DNA from: an uncultured Candidatus Melainabacteria bacterium
GTDB taxonomy: Bacteria > Cyanobacteriota > Vampirovibrionia > Gastranaerophilales > Gastranaerophilaceae
Direction of reading: 5' to 3'
Length of the DNA: 64,000 bases
NCBI GenBank assembly: GCA_934754515.1
Contig: CAKVIG010000002.1
Span: 1-64,000, forward strand
The notes below the pieces were generated by a model. The model had not been told where the DNA came from, ran no database searches, and saw only the letters and a list, made by a program, of their open reading frames with translations. The translations under genes were made by a program, and so were the position numbers. Shown here piece after piece: positions 26,843 through 36,649 of this stretch; the first letter of the stretch is position 1, and each line of letters starts with the position of its first letter.

Positions 26843-27580
26843 ATGAAAAAAGTCTTTGTAAAAACAACTAATGTCAAGAAGTTTATTAGTATGTATAATA
26901 ACTTACTTGAAAGAGCTGAAGGAGTTCCAGGACTAGGTTTAGTTTATGGTGCTCCAGGATTAGGAAAAACCCATACCATTAATTGGTGGGCATTTAAGAA
27001 TGATGTTTATTTGGTTAGATGTAATAACCTTATGTCTACAAAATGGTTATTAGTAGAAATTTTGGATGCAATGGGAGAATATGCACCAAGACGTAACCTT
27101 GATTGCTTTAATATGATTATCAAAAACTTACTTTTGACTCCGAAACCAATAATCGTTGATGAAATTGATTATTTAATGTTTGATTCAAAATCAATAGAAA
27201 CATTAAGGGATATTCATGATAAAACGAATGTCCCTATTATTATGGTTGGAATGAATAGCGCAAATTCAAAATTAAAAAAATATAAACATCTTTATGACCG
27301 AATTTCTGAAATTGTAAAATTTGAACAATTTTCAAAATCAGATATTAAAACTATTATTGATGAATTATCAGAAATAGAATTTACTGATTGTGCCATGAAA
27401 TATCTTTATAGAAATGTTAATCGTTTTAGACAAATTGTAAAAATATTGAATAAAGCAGAAAATTTTGCAAAATCTAACGGGTTAAATTCTATTGATGAAT
27501 TAATTCTTAAAGAAATAATGGTAATTGATAGTGATACTAGTGATAACAATGAGAATATACTAAAAAGGAGTAATAGTTGA
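26843..27580 (+). CDS. AAA+ ATPase of the MuB/TniB/TnsC type
   Basis: 245 residues. Walker A GAPGLGKT (36-43), Walker B PIIVDE (102-107) and a sensor region IIMVGMN. In these systems the ATPase coats target DNA, chooses the insertion site and activates the transposase. It has a strong ribosome binding site (AAAGGAG) 12 bp after the transposase stop and overlaps the third gene at TGATG. The C-terminal 40 residues may contact the transposase or the third protein. Confidence 0.85.
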   Translation: MKKVFVKTTNVKKFISMYNNLLERAEGVPGLGLVYGAPGLGKTHTINWWAFKNDVYLVRCNNLMSTKWLLVEILDAMGEYAPRRNLDCFNMIIKNLLLTPKPIIVDEIDYLMFDSKSIETLRDIHDKTNVPIIMVGMNSANSKLKKYKHLYDRISEIVKFEQFSKSDIKTIIDELSEIEFTDCAMKYLYRNVNRFRQIVKILNKAENFAKSNGLNSIDELILKEIMVIDSDTSDNNENILKRSNS

Positions 27581-29127
27581 TGGAACAGAGAATTACAAAA
27601 ATCTTAAATATTCTTAAAAAATTTCAAATAAATGAAATTGCCACTTATTTAGAGTGTGAAGAGTCTGAGATAAAACCATATATTAACAACCTGATTTCTG
27701 AAGGTTTTGTAAAAAAAATATCTGAATCTGAATATGTTTACATTATAAATAAAGACTCAGATTTTCAGCGTAAAATCAATCAAAAAACTATTGAAGTAAG
27801 TGTTGGTTTTAATATGAAAAAGAATGAAATTTTCAATCTTGAAAATTACAAAGATTTTCCTGCGGAAACTGTATTTAAACGTAAAACTGATTTAGATTAT
27901 TATAACAAATGTGATGAAAGAACAAAAAAACTTATAATTAAACACATTGTTCTTTTTAATTTAGCTGGAGATATGCCATTTGGAGCATTAGAACAATATC
28001 TAAAAAAAATAGCAGAAAAATATCCTGAATATACGATGAATGCTCAGTGGTATCGTAGAAAATACAATCGTTATTTAAAAGAAGGATTAGCCAGACTATA
28101 TTATAACAAAATATCAACAATAGACTCCAAAACATATAATGAATTTAAAAAATTGTATTTAAATCCTTGTGGTTATACTCAAGAACAATGCTATAACATG
28201 TTACTTTTAAAAAGTGGATATAAAGAGGGTGATATACCTACTTTACCAACATTTGTTCATCGACTTAAACATGAGTATACGCCTGATGCTATAAAAAAGA
28301 TGAGAAGTTATAAGATAAAACCTCCAACCTCAGCTGATGTCGAATATTTAAAAATACATAAAAAAAGAAAACGACCAAGTGAGGTCTATTTTGAAAAAGC
28401 TGCAAATGATTATATACAAAGCTTAATTGAGAATCAAATTGGTGTTAGTAAGACAATAAAATTAAACATAAAAAGGATAATAGCATACTTTAGAGGCATT
28501 AAGTTAGGAGAAATTGTAAAAGAAAAGGTTTTAGAATTTCGAGAAAAGCTCTTGTCAGAAGGTACTAGTATTAATACTGTAAAAAACTTGATTGGAACAT
28601 TATTTACAATACTAAAAGCAAGTGGAATTGAAGTGGAATATGAAATTCATGAGTATTTGAAAAAATCAAATCAAGTTTTCTCAATAGAAGATATTACAAC
28701 AATAATATCCTCACATAATACCCCCGAAACTTTTATTATAGCACTCGGGTTAAGATTAGGAGAATTACAGGCTTTAAAATATGAAGACTTTGATTTTGAA
28801 AACAAATTAGTAACTATAAAAAGACGTAATGAATGTGGAAGAATAAAAGAGTTTAAACATGCAAAATATATTCGACAATGCCGAGTACCTCAAATAATTC
28901 TTAACCAAATAGATAAAAATAAAAAAGGATTAATTTTTAAAAATATTCATTTTGACAATCAAGAAATTTTACGAAATACATTTTTCTTCTTATGCATCGA
29001 GAAAAATGTTCCATTTAACATTATTGCAAGACAATTAGGTTTTAATAATCTCCAAGTATTTTATAAAGAACATAAAAAATATATTCCTAAAGAATGTGAT
29101 ATTGATCTGTTAGAAGATATTATTTAA
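27580..29127 (+). CDS. Winged-helix protein with degenerate tyrosine-recombinase domain; candidate target selector
   Basis: About 515 residues. Residues 3-58 read as a winged helix (LKKFQINEIATYLECEESEIKPYINNLISEGFV). A Lys/Tyr-rich helical middle (about 110-250) resembles the helical DNA-binding part of transposases. Residues about 265-360 look like a tyrosine-recombinase core-binding domain. The catalytic fold follows: box I keeps R392 (GLRLGELQALKYEDF), but box II reads E462-I-L-R465-N466 instead of H-x-L-R-H. The LGH motif is LGF (F488), and tyrosines lie at 495 and 501. Loss of the histidines suggests an inactive DNA-binding module. It overlaps the ATPase gene and ends the transposition operon. 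Confidence 0.65.
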   Translation: MEQRITKILNILKKFQINEIATYLECEESEIKPYINNLISEGFVKKISESEYVYIINKDSDFQRKINQKTIEVSVGFNMKKNEIFNLENYKDFPAETVFKRKTDLDYYNKCDERTKKLIIKHIVLFNLAGDMPFGALEQYLKKIAEKYPEYTMNAQWYRRKYNRYLKEGLARLYYNKISTIDSKTYNEFKKLYLNPCGYTQEQCYNMLLLKSGYKEGDIPTLPTFVHRLKHEYTPDAIKKMRSYKIKPPTSADVEYLKIHKKRKRPSEVYFEKAANDYIQSLIENQIGVSKTIKLNIKRIIAYFRGIKLGEIVKEKVLEFREKLLSEGTSINTVKNLIGTLFTILKASGIEVEYEIHEYLKKSNQVFSIEDITTIISSHNTPETFIIALGLRLGELQALKYEDFDFENKLVTIKRRNECGRIKEFKHAKYIRQCRVPQIILNQIDKNKKGLIFKNIHFDNQEILRNTFFFLCIEKNVPFNIIARQLGFNNLQVFYKEHKKYIPKECDIDLLEDII

Positions 29128-29193
29128 ATCGCTAGAATTCTTAAAACTCCCATATTAACTTTTTTGTTTAAGTTTCTAGTCATCTATATTTTT

Positions 29194-29206
29194 AACAGCT
29201 GTTATT
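29194..29206 (+). repeat. 13-bp direct repeat flanking the heptose genes, left copy
   Basis: AACAGCTGTTATT, identical to 32090-32102. The surrounding 25 bp match at 21 positions. The core is also a 12-bp palindrome TAACAGCTGTTA (29193-29204), so a regulator-binding site is an alternative reading. Confidence 0.5.
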
Positions 29207-29225
29207 AAGAATTATAAGTTTGTGA

Positions 29226-29231
29226 TATAAT
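29226..29231 (+). promoter_or_regulatory. -10 box of the heptose operon
   Basis: TATAAT 41 nt before ATG 29272 and 19 bp downstream of the 13-bp repeat. No clear -35 hexamer. Confidence 0.35.
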
Positions 29232-29271
29232 TAAATAGTCTTTTATCATGTGTTCATAAATAGGAGAATTT

Positions 29272-30435
29272 ATGTCAAAGCAAGCGGTAATACTGTCAGG
29301 AGGTTTTGGTACAAGGTTATCACATGTTATTTCTGATGTCCCAAAACCAATGGCTCCTATACAAAATATTCCTTTTTTAGAATATATAGTTCAGACTCTT
29401 AAACAACAAGGTTTTGATCATTTTATTTTTTTAACAGGTTATAAATCTGAATGTATTGAAAATTATTTTAAAGATTTGAAAAATGCAATTTTTGTCAAAG
29501 AAGAAAAAGCACTAGGAACTGGCGGAGCAATTCTTAATGCTTTCAATAATTTACAAGACGAATTTTTTCTAATTAATGGTGATACATTTTTTGACATCGA
29601 CTACTCATTACTTGAAGATTTTGGGAAGAATAAACCTATTACTATTGCTTTAAGATATACAAATGATGTGAATCGGTATGGTTTTGTTGAAACTGATGAT
29701 GATTTTTTAGTTAAATCGTTTATAGAAAAAGGACAGTTGTCGCAAAATAAGATTGATGGTTACATAAATGGTGGGATTTATTATATTCATAAATCCGCGT
29801 TGGAAGGATATACAAAAGATTTTCATTACGAATTTCTTTCTTTAGAAACTCAAATATTTCCTAAATTATTAAAAGATAATAATTTGTATGGTTTACCATT
29901 GGGAGGTTGTTTTATTGACATAGGAATTCCGGATGATTATTATAAAGCGCAAGATTTAATTCCTAATAAGCTTTCTCAGGAAATTAAGCCGGCATTATTT
30001 ATCGATAAAGACGGCACACTAATCGAAAATACGGAATATCCACATGGTAAAGATTTTATAATCATAGAAAATACTATTGATATTGTTAAACAATATAAAA
30101 ATCAAAATTTTTATATTGTAATGATAACCAATCAAGCTGGAATTGGTAAAAACAAATTCACCCTCGAACAAATGCAAGAAGGATTTGATGGAATCAAAGA
30201 CTTTTATAACACTAATTATGGGATTAAATTTGATGATATTGAATTCTGTCCGTACCACAAAGATGCAACAATTAATAAGTATGCATACGAAACTTTATTA
30301 AGAAAACCAAATCCAGGAATGATATTAAAGGCTTGTGAACATTTAAGAATTGATTTAAAAAAATCAATAATGATAGGCGACAACAAAGATATCGATAACA
30401 TTAAGTTACCATATTTGAAAAGTAGAATTCTATAG
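29272..30435 (+). CDS. Fused heptose-1-phosphate guanylyltransferase and heptose bisphosphatase (HddC-GmhB)
   Basis: 387 residues in two parts. Residues 1-232 are a sugar-nucleotide transferase with LSGGFGTRLSHVISDVPKPM, GTGGAILNA and NGDTFFDID. Residues 238-387 are a HAD phosphatase with DKDGTLIE (D245, D247), MITNQAGIGK, CPYHKD...RKPNPGM and MIGDNKDID. Together they would remove the 7-phosphate from heptose bisphosphate and attach GMP. The two activities are usually separate genes, though fusions are known. AGGAG precedes ATG. It is first in a three-gene set with gmhA and hddA. Confidence 0.85.
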   Translation: MSKQAVILSGGFGTRLSHVISDVPKPMAPIQNIPFLEYIVQTLKQQGFDHFIFLTGYKSECIENYFKDLKNAIFVKEEKALGTGGAILNAFNNLQDEFFLINGDTFFDIDYSLLEDFGKNKPITIALRYTNDVNRYGFVETDDDFLVKSFIEKGQLSQNKIDGYINGGIYYIHKSALEGYTKDFHYEFLSLETQIFPKLLKDNNLYGLPLGGCFIDIGIPDDYYKAQDLIPNKLSQEIKPALFIDKDGTLIENTEYPHGKDFIIIENTIDIVKQYKNQNFYIVMITNQAGIGKNKFTLEQMQEGFDGIKDFYNTNYGIKFDDIEFCPYHKDATINKYAYETLLRKPNPGMILKACEHLRIDLKKSIMIGDNKDIDNIKLPYLKSRIL

Positions 30436-30444
30436 GAGTTTCCA

Positions 30445-31029
30445 ATGAATATTAAAAATTATATTAAAGATTCAATAGAGACAAAAACCAAAATTTTAAA
30501 TAATGAAACTATATTAAATACAATTCAAAGCATTGCTAATGAAATTGTAAAAAGTTATGAAAATGGAAAGAAGGTTTTAACAGCCGGCAATGGTGGTTCT
30601 GCAGGAGATGCTCAACATATCGTAGGAGAACTTGTTTCAAAATTTTTCTTTGATAGACCGGGGTTAAGTGCATTTTCACTGGCTACTGATACTTCAATAT
30701 TAACTGCAATCGGAAACGATTATGGTTATGAAAAATCTTTTTCGAGACAAGTGCAAGCCAATGGTTGTAAGGGTGATATATTTATTGGAATCTCAACCTC
30801 TGGCAATTCTAAAAATATTATTTTAGCAATTGAAGAAGCAAAAAGAAAAGGTATGATTACTGTGGGATTAGTTGGCTCAAAACCTTGTGACATGGATAGT
30901 TTATGTGATTATATAATAAAAGTACCATCTACTAGTACACCAACAATCCAAGAATCACATATTATGATCGGACACATTATTTGTGCATTAGTAGAAGAAG
31001 CTATTTTCAGCAAGGTTATGGCAAAATAA
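30445..31029 (+). CDS. gmhA: Phosphoheptose isomerase GmhA
   Basis: 194 residues, the normal length. SIS-fold motifs LTAGNGGSAGDAQHIVGELVSKF and GISTSGNSKNIILAIEEAK are clear, with QESHIMIGHIICALVE at the C-terminus. It converts sedoheptulose 7-phosphate into D-glycero-D-manno-heptose 7-phosphate in the cytosol. It lies 9 bp after the fused gene with GGAG before ATG. Confidence 0.95.
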   Translation: MNIKNYIKDSIETKTKILNNETILNTIQSIANEIVKSYENGKKVLTAGNGGSAGDAQHIVGELVSKFFFDRPGLSAFSLATDTSILTAIGNDYGYEKSFSRQVQANGCKGDIFIGISTSGNSKNIILAIEEAKRKGMITVGLVGSKPCDMDSLCDYIIKVPSTSTPTIQESHIMIGHIICALVEEAIFSKVMAK

Positions 31030-31042
31030 AGGGAGTTTAATA

Positions 31043-32068
31043 ATGATAATTAGAGCAAAAGCACCTTTAAGAATTGGTTTAGCAGGTGGTGGAACAGATG
31101 TAAGTCCTTATTGTGATTTATATGGAGGTTCTGTGCTCAATGCTTGTATTACCATGTATGCGTATGCAACAATAGAGCCCCGCAATGATGGTAAAATTGA
31201 ATTTTGTTGCGCGGACCGTAATGAACAATGTCTTCTTGATTCTTCTTTGTCATTGTCAATTGATGGAAAGTTTGATTTATTAAAAGGAGTTTATAATCGA
31301 TTAGTAAAAGATTATATTAAAAAACCCTTAAGCTTTACTCTTACTACTTATGTTGATGCTCCAGCAGGAAGTGGTTTGGGTTCGTCATCGACCCTTGTAG
31401 TTGCAATAGTAAAAGCATTTCAAGAGTGGCAAAAGTTACCACTCGGAGAATACGACCTTGCACATATCGCCTGGAGCATTGAAAGAGAAGACCTGAATAT
31501 GGCAGGCGGAAGACAAGACCAATATGCAGCAGCGTTTGGTGGCTTTAATTTTATGGAATTTAATAAAGAAAAAGTGCTTGTAAATCCATTACGTATAAGA
31601 CAAGAATACCTAAATGAATTAGAATTCAATTTGTTATTATATTACACTGGAACTAGTCGTTTATCAGCCAAAATCATTGAAAGTCAAGCTGAAAATGCGA
31701 AAAATAAGAATGAAAAAGCTATAGATGCGATGCACAAATTAAAACAATATTCTTACGATATGAAAGAAGCCTTATTAACAGGACATCTTTATCAAATGGG
31801 ACAGTTATTAAATGATGGTTGGGAATATAAAAAACAAATGTCATCTGCAATTTCTAATCCAATAATTGATAACATTTATAATACCGCTATGAAAGCTGGT
31901 GCGTCTGGAGGGAAAATTTCTGGAGCCGGTGGTGGAGGTTTCTTTATGTTTTATTGTCCAAATAATACTAGATATAATGTAATAGAAGAATTGCAAAAGT
32001 TGGGTGGAGAATTTAGAAGATTCAGATTTACAAATTTAGGAGCCGAAAGTTGGATTATCAACAATTAG
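31043..32068 (+). CDS. hddA: D-glycero-alpha-D-manno-heptose 7-phosphate kinase (HddA, GHMP family)
   Basis: 341 residues. GHMP kinase motifs: N-terminal APLRIGLAGGGTDVSPY, ATP loop PAGSGLGSSST, and GASGGKISGAGGGGFFMFY near the C-terminus. It phosphorylates heptose 7-phosphate at C1, the alpha-anomer GDP route used for capsule or S-layer glycans rather than the ADP route of lipopolysaccharide core. It completes the pathway with GmhA and the HddC-GmhB fusion. Its last 33 bp overlap a small reverse gene, consistent with a junction of two DNA segments. Confidence 0.93.
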   Translation: MIIRAKAPLRIGLAGGGTDVSPYCDLYGGSVLNACITMYAYATIEPRNDGKIEFCCADRNEQCLLDSSLSLSIDGKFDLLKGVYNRLVKDYIKKPLSFTLTTYVDAPAGSGLGSSSTLVVAIVKAFQEWQKLPLGEYDLAHIAWSIEREDLNMAGGRQDQYAAAFGGFNFMEFNKEKVLVNPLRIRQEYLNELEFNLLLYYTGTSRLSAKIIESQAENAKNKNEKAIDAMHKLKQYSYDMKEALLTGHLYQMGQLLNDGWEYKKQMSSAISNPIIDNIYNTAMKAGASGGKISGAGGGGFFMFYCPNNTRYNVIEELQKLGGEFRRFRFTNLGAESWIINN

Positions 32069-32284
32069 TTTGTTATTATCCAAGTTTTCAACAGCTGTTA
32101 TTGAATCCATTTCTATATTGTATTTTTTGCCATTTTCATCAACGCAGGTTGCAAATGGGATATTGCCATCAGCATAAACATTTGTCCAAGTGTAAAGTAC
32201 AATTCCCAACTTTTTGGTCTCTAGATTTAAAACCATTGTTCCAAATAATGTTCTGTCAAAATCTTTTAAATTTTCTAATGCCAT
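32036..32284 (-). CDS. Small unknown protein, 3' end possibly altered
   Basis: 82 residues with no recognised domain, beta-rich in appearance (TMVLNLETKKLGIVLYTWTNVYADGNIPFATCVDENGKKY). AAGGAC before ATG suggests it is translated. Its last codons run into the end of hddA, so the original C-terminus may have been replaced. The stretch encoding ITAVENLD resembles ITAVKNIDD, which ends in a stop, on the minus strand at 29180-29206. It sits next to a phage remnant and may be phage-derived. Confidence 0.5.
   Translation of the reverse strand: MALENLKDFDRTLFGTMVLNLETKKLGIVLYTWTNVYADGNIPFATCVDENGKKYNIEMDSITAVENLDNNKLIVDNPTFGS
32090..32102 (+). repeat. 13-bp direct repeat flanking the heptose genes, right copy
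   Basis: AACAGCTGTTATT, the same as 29194-29206 and in the same orientation. Here it lies inside the 82-residue reverse gene. Confidence 0.5.
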
Positions 32285-32439
32285 AATTTTGTCCTTTCTG
32301 TTTATTTACATTGACATTAATCGAATAGATGCAACAACTATTCAAGTCTATTGCACCTGTTTCGTATCATTCGGACACATTCTAAATTTCGATTTTAACG
32401 GCATTTATAAGTTCGTAGTTATTAGTTCCACAAGCATAG

Positions 32440-32877
32440 AATCGACTTAGATTAGATAACAAAGCCGTTGAAGAAGCATTGCTTGAGGTTGCTAAAAAAG
32501 CATCTGATTTACGACCATTGATGAAAAATATCGCAGGAATTATGGCAGATTCTACCGAAGAGAACTTTAAAGAAGAAGGTCGCCCAAAGTGGAAAGATTT
32601 GTCAGAAAAAACTAAAACTGCAAGAAGAAAAAGAGGACATTATCCCGGACAAATTCTTCAGGTTTCTGGTCAGTTAGCAATGTCTGTTACAACTCAATAT
32701 GATAATGAATCAGCTATTATCGGTTCAAATAAGGTTTATGCTGCGATTCATCAACTTGGAGGACAAGCAGGGAAAAATAAAAAAGTGACAATCCCTGCAA
32801 GACCTTATTTAAAATTGACCGAGGATGATTTAGAAGAGATTCTAACGGAATCTTTATCTTTCTTAGCTTCTTTATAA
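32440..32877 (+). pseudogene. 5'-truncated phage virion morphogenesis gene (Mu gpG/P2 gpS-like)
   Basis: The open frame begins after a stop at 32437-32439 with no ATG, giving about 145 codons: LDNKAVEEALLEVAKKASDLRPLMKNIAGIM, then EEGRPKWKDLSEKT, GQILQVSGQLAMSVTTQYD, YAAIHQLGGQAG and IPARPYLKL. This order is that of the phage tail-completion/virion morphogenesis family. The family's own start is missing; only an internal TTG (32479) could begin translation. No other head or tail gene remains. The stop overlaps the convergent chain-length gene by 6 bp, so the segment is a relic. Confidence 0.75.
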
Positions 32878-34230
32878 CAGAATTTCTTTTGAAATATCTT
32901 TATTCATATCTTTTAATAACGTTTTTACACGCTTATATAACTTAGAATCCGTTCCGCCAATTTTTACAACTGCGATGATTTCGTCATTAGCAGTTGCAAT
33001 ATTTACAAATTCTTTTGAAATATCTCCTTTAACTAATGATATATTTGAAAACTCGTTTAATTGCGTGTAAATATTAGCAGGGAAGTTATCAAACATAGCG
33101 AACAAGATTTTTTTGTCTTGTTTTGCAAGAAGCATTGATTTTAAATCGACAAAATCATCTTTAATATTATATATTATATCATCACCAAGCATCGAGTACG
33201 TAAGCTTTTTGTCTGTATTTTCTTTAAAAATAACAGCTCCTAAGCCTGCAATCACACCAAATACAATACCTAAAAGAATATTTGTAAATAACTTAGGTGA
33301 AGTCTGTTCGTAATCTTGCAGCTTACGAGGCTCTTTTAATACAACAACGTTAGAGGTTTCAGACATGTTGTTAACCAACCTTGCCCATTCTAACTTTTTA
33401 GCTAACTCTGCAACTTTTTCTGCATCTTCTCTTAAGGCAAGCTCTGACCTAATCCCGCTTGCATATTGACCTTGAATTCCTGATAAAGCTCTTTGCGCTG
33501 ATTTAGAGAAGGCACTCATTGCAGAAATTCCTCCTAAACCAGCCATAGCATTTGCAGGCATGCCGCTTATAGAATTCATTTTACTATTTAAATCAGCTTT
33601 AGCTTTGTTGTATTCGGTTTCCAAAACCGTAATATCAGCTTTGGATTTTTCGCTGTTAAGTTCTTGGTGAAGAGCAATGTAGTTGTTTATTATAGAATTT
33701 ACAACCCCGTACGCAAGTTCTTTGTCCTTAGATTTGTAACTTATAGAAACTACATTTGTACCTTTTTTATTTTCTACGCTGAGTTTTTTTATGAACTTGT
33801 CAGCTTTAACATATTGTCCATATTTTTTAGTTTTAAAAATTCCATAGAGTTTTTTTACTCTAATATCATTTTCTTGAATAACTTTATCTATTACAAGTGG
33901 AGATTGCATAAGTTCAAGCTCATTTGCAAGACTACCTCCACCAGCCATAAGTGCAGCCATTCCACCGCCTGAACCTACTTCTGAAATAAAATACGGGTTA
34001 ACCTCTGTCATGTTTGAACCATTGGTTTTGTTAATGTACAAATCCGCATCAACGGTGTATTTTTTCGCAGAAATAAAAGTCATTAAAACAAAAAGCGCAA
34101 AAATTGCAATAAATACTTTTGCAATAAGAAATTTCCTGCTCCAAATCGCAAAAAAGATTTTCTTCAAATCAATAGTAAGCTCTTCATCTAATTCGTCTGT
34201 GAAACTGTAATAATTCGTCTGTTGTTCCAT
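32872..34230 (-). CDS. Polysaccharide chain-length determinant (Wzz/PCP) with degenerate C-terminal domain
   Basis: 452 residues. A cytoplasmic N-terminus, first membrane helix (about 33-53), periplasmic Wzz domain with coiled-coil stretch (about 185-275), and the proline-rich motif LKEPRKLQDYEQTSPKLF before the second helix (about 317-337). The last 115 residues resemble the position of a BY-kinase (ending AVVKIGGTDSKLYKRVKTLLKDMN) but have no Walker A motif or Tyr-rich tail. It sets polymer length at the inner membrane with Wzy. AAGGAG precedes ATG. Confidence 0.82.
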   Translation of the reverse strand: MEQQTNYYSFTDELDEELTIDLKKIFFAIWSRKFLIAKVFIAIFALFVLMTFISAKKYTVDADLYINKTNGSNMTEVNPYFISEVGSGGGMAALMAGGGSLANELELMQSPLVIDKVIQENDIRVKKLYGIFKTKKYGQYVKADKFIKKLSVENKKGTNVVSISYKSKDKELAYGVVNSIINNYIALHQELNSEKSKADITVLETEYNKAKADLNSKMNSISGMPANAMAGLGGISAMSAFSKSAQRALSGIQGQYASGIRSELALREDAEKVAELAKKLEWARLVNNMSETSNVVVLKEPRKLQDYEQTSPKLFTNILLGIVFGVIAGLGAVIFKENTDKKLTYSMLGDDIIYNIKDDFVDLKSMLLAKQDKKILFAMFDNFPANIYTQLNEFSNISLVKGDISKEFVNIATANDEIIAVVKIGGTDSKLYKRVKTLLKDMNKDISKEILL

Positions 34231-34242
34231 ATATTTCTCCTT

Positions 34243-35442
34243 TTATTTATATTTTAATAATTGTTTTGTTTTTAATACATATCTGACTCCAATATGCGAT
34301 GCGGATAAAAGATATGCTAATGTCGCAGCATAAATTCCCAATTTATGAAATACTGAAAGAGTCAAAATAGATATTATAATTGCTTCAAATTGCATTTTTA
34401 TTTTTACTTTTTGATTACCGCTTGCAGTTATATATGCACCGTAAATACCTGCAATTGCAATTGATATATTTGAAAATGTTAGTATCAATAAGATGAAATA
34501 AGCATTTTGATAATAAATTTGACCATATAATAATTTCAATATTAGTTTACCAGTAAAAATAAAAAACATGAATATTATGCAATTAATAGTTATAATAAAT
34601 GCTAATTCCTTTTTTATAATATTCTCTATATTCTCAATAGAAGATTTAATCATTTCCGGTACTATCTTTTGAACTTGTGCTGTAATCAAAAGACTTATAA
34701 CACTTGCTATTGTAAATGCTGCAAAGTATAACGCTGCATCTTCTTTTGGTATAAATGTAGAAGAGTATAGAGAAGGAATTTGTGCATATAAATACGAGCA
34801 AATAAGAACACCTATATATGCAAATATGGATTTGTCCAATCTCTTTATTAACTCTTTTATATGTCTTAACGCTATAAAGTAATTAATTTTCGCATAAAAA
34901 GATACTTGAATAAAGTTAAATATACCAAGACATATATTTAAAAGTAAAAAATTAACAAGTGAAAGATTAAAAACATAAGAAATAATAGCTATAATAACCA
35001 TTGTAATGCTATAAAAAATATTTACGTAACTTATTATATTAAACTTTTTTGATGCTTGAAAATAAGGCAAAGCAATGGAAAAAAATACTCCATCAAAAAA
35101 AGTTCTTAATAATACTAATATAAATAATAAATTCGATTCTAATGGCATTAAGGTTGAAATTCCTGCAATTATAGATAAAACTAAAATTGCATTTAAAATA
35201 AAGAATGCTATTTTTAAACGAACTTCTCTTACTACATTTTGTGATGAAACTAAAATATATTCATTATATCCAAGATTTGCAAATAATAACCAAAATAATG
35301 CAAGAGCTTTATAGCTTGAAAAAAGACCGTAATCATATACAGACAAATATCTTGCAATTACAAAGATCACAATTGTCCCTGCAATTTGTCTTGAATATAA
35401 TGATAATGCATATAAATTATTCTTTAAAAGAATTTTTAGCAT
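34243..35442 (-). CDS. wzx: Polysaccharide flippase, Wzx type (MATE/MOP superfamily)
   Basis: 399 residues, almost wholly hydrophobic, with about 12 membrane helices. The N-terminus (NNLYALSLYSRQIAGTIVIFVIARYLSVYDYGLFSSYKALALF) is typical of Wzx/RfbX proteins. It flips undecaprenyl-linked repeat units across the inner membrane. Its start lies within 2 bp of the upstream ferredoxin-like gene's stop, in a long leftward operon. Confidence 0.85.
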   Translation of the reverse strand: MLKILLKNNLYALSLYSRQIAGTIVIFVIARYLSVYDYGLFSSYKALALFWLLFANLGYNEYILVSSQNVVREVRLKIAFFILNAILVLSIIAGISTLMPLESNLLFILVLLRTFFDGVFFSIALPYFQASKKFNIISYVNIFYSITMVIIAIISYVFNLSLVNFLLLNICLGIFNFIQVSFYAKINYFIALRHIKELIKRLDKSIFAYIGVLICSYLYAQIPSLYSSTFIPKEDAALYFAAFTIASVISLLITAQVQKIVPEMIKSSIENIENIIKKELAFIITINCIIFMFFIFTGKLILKLLYGQIYYQNAYFILLILTFSNISIAIAGIYGAYITASGNQKVKIKMQFEAIIISILTLSVFHKLGIYAATLAYLLSASHIGVRYVLKTKQLLKYK

Positions 35443-35443
35443 A

Positions 35444-36636
<1,193 letters not shown>

Positions 36637-36649
<13 letters not shown>

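Noticed and set aside
29019..29098. Third transposon protein as an active integrase
   Set aside because: Both catalytic histidines are replaced (E462/N466 and F488), and the nucleophile tyrosine is not at the usual distance from the LGH position.
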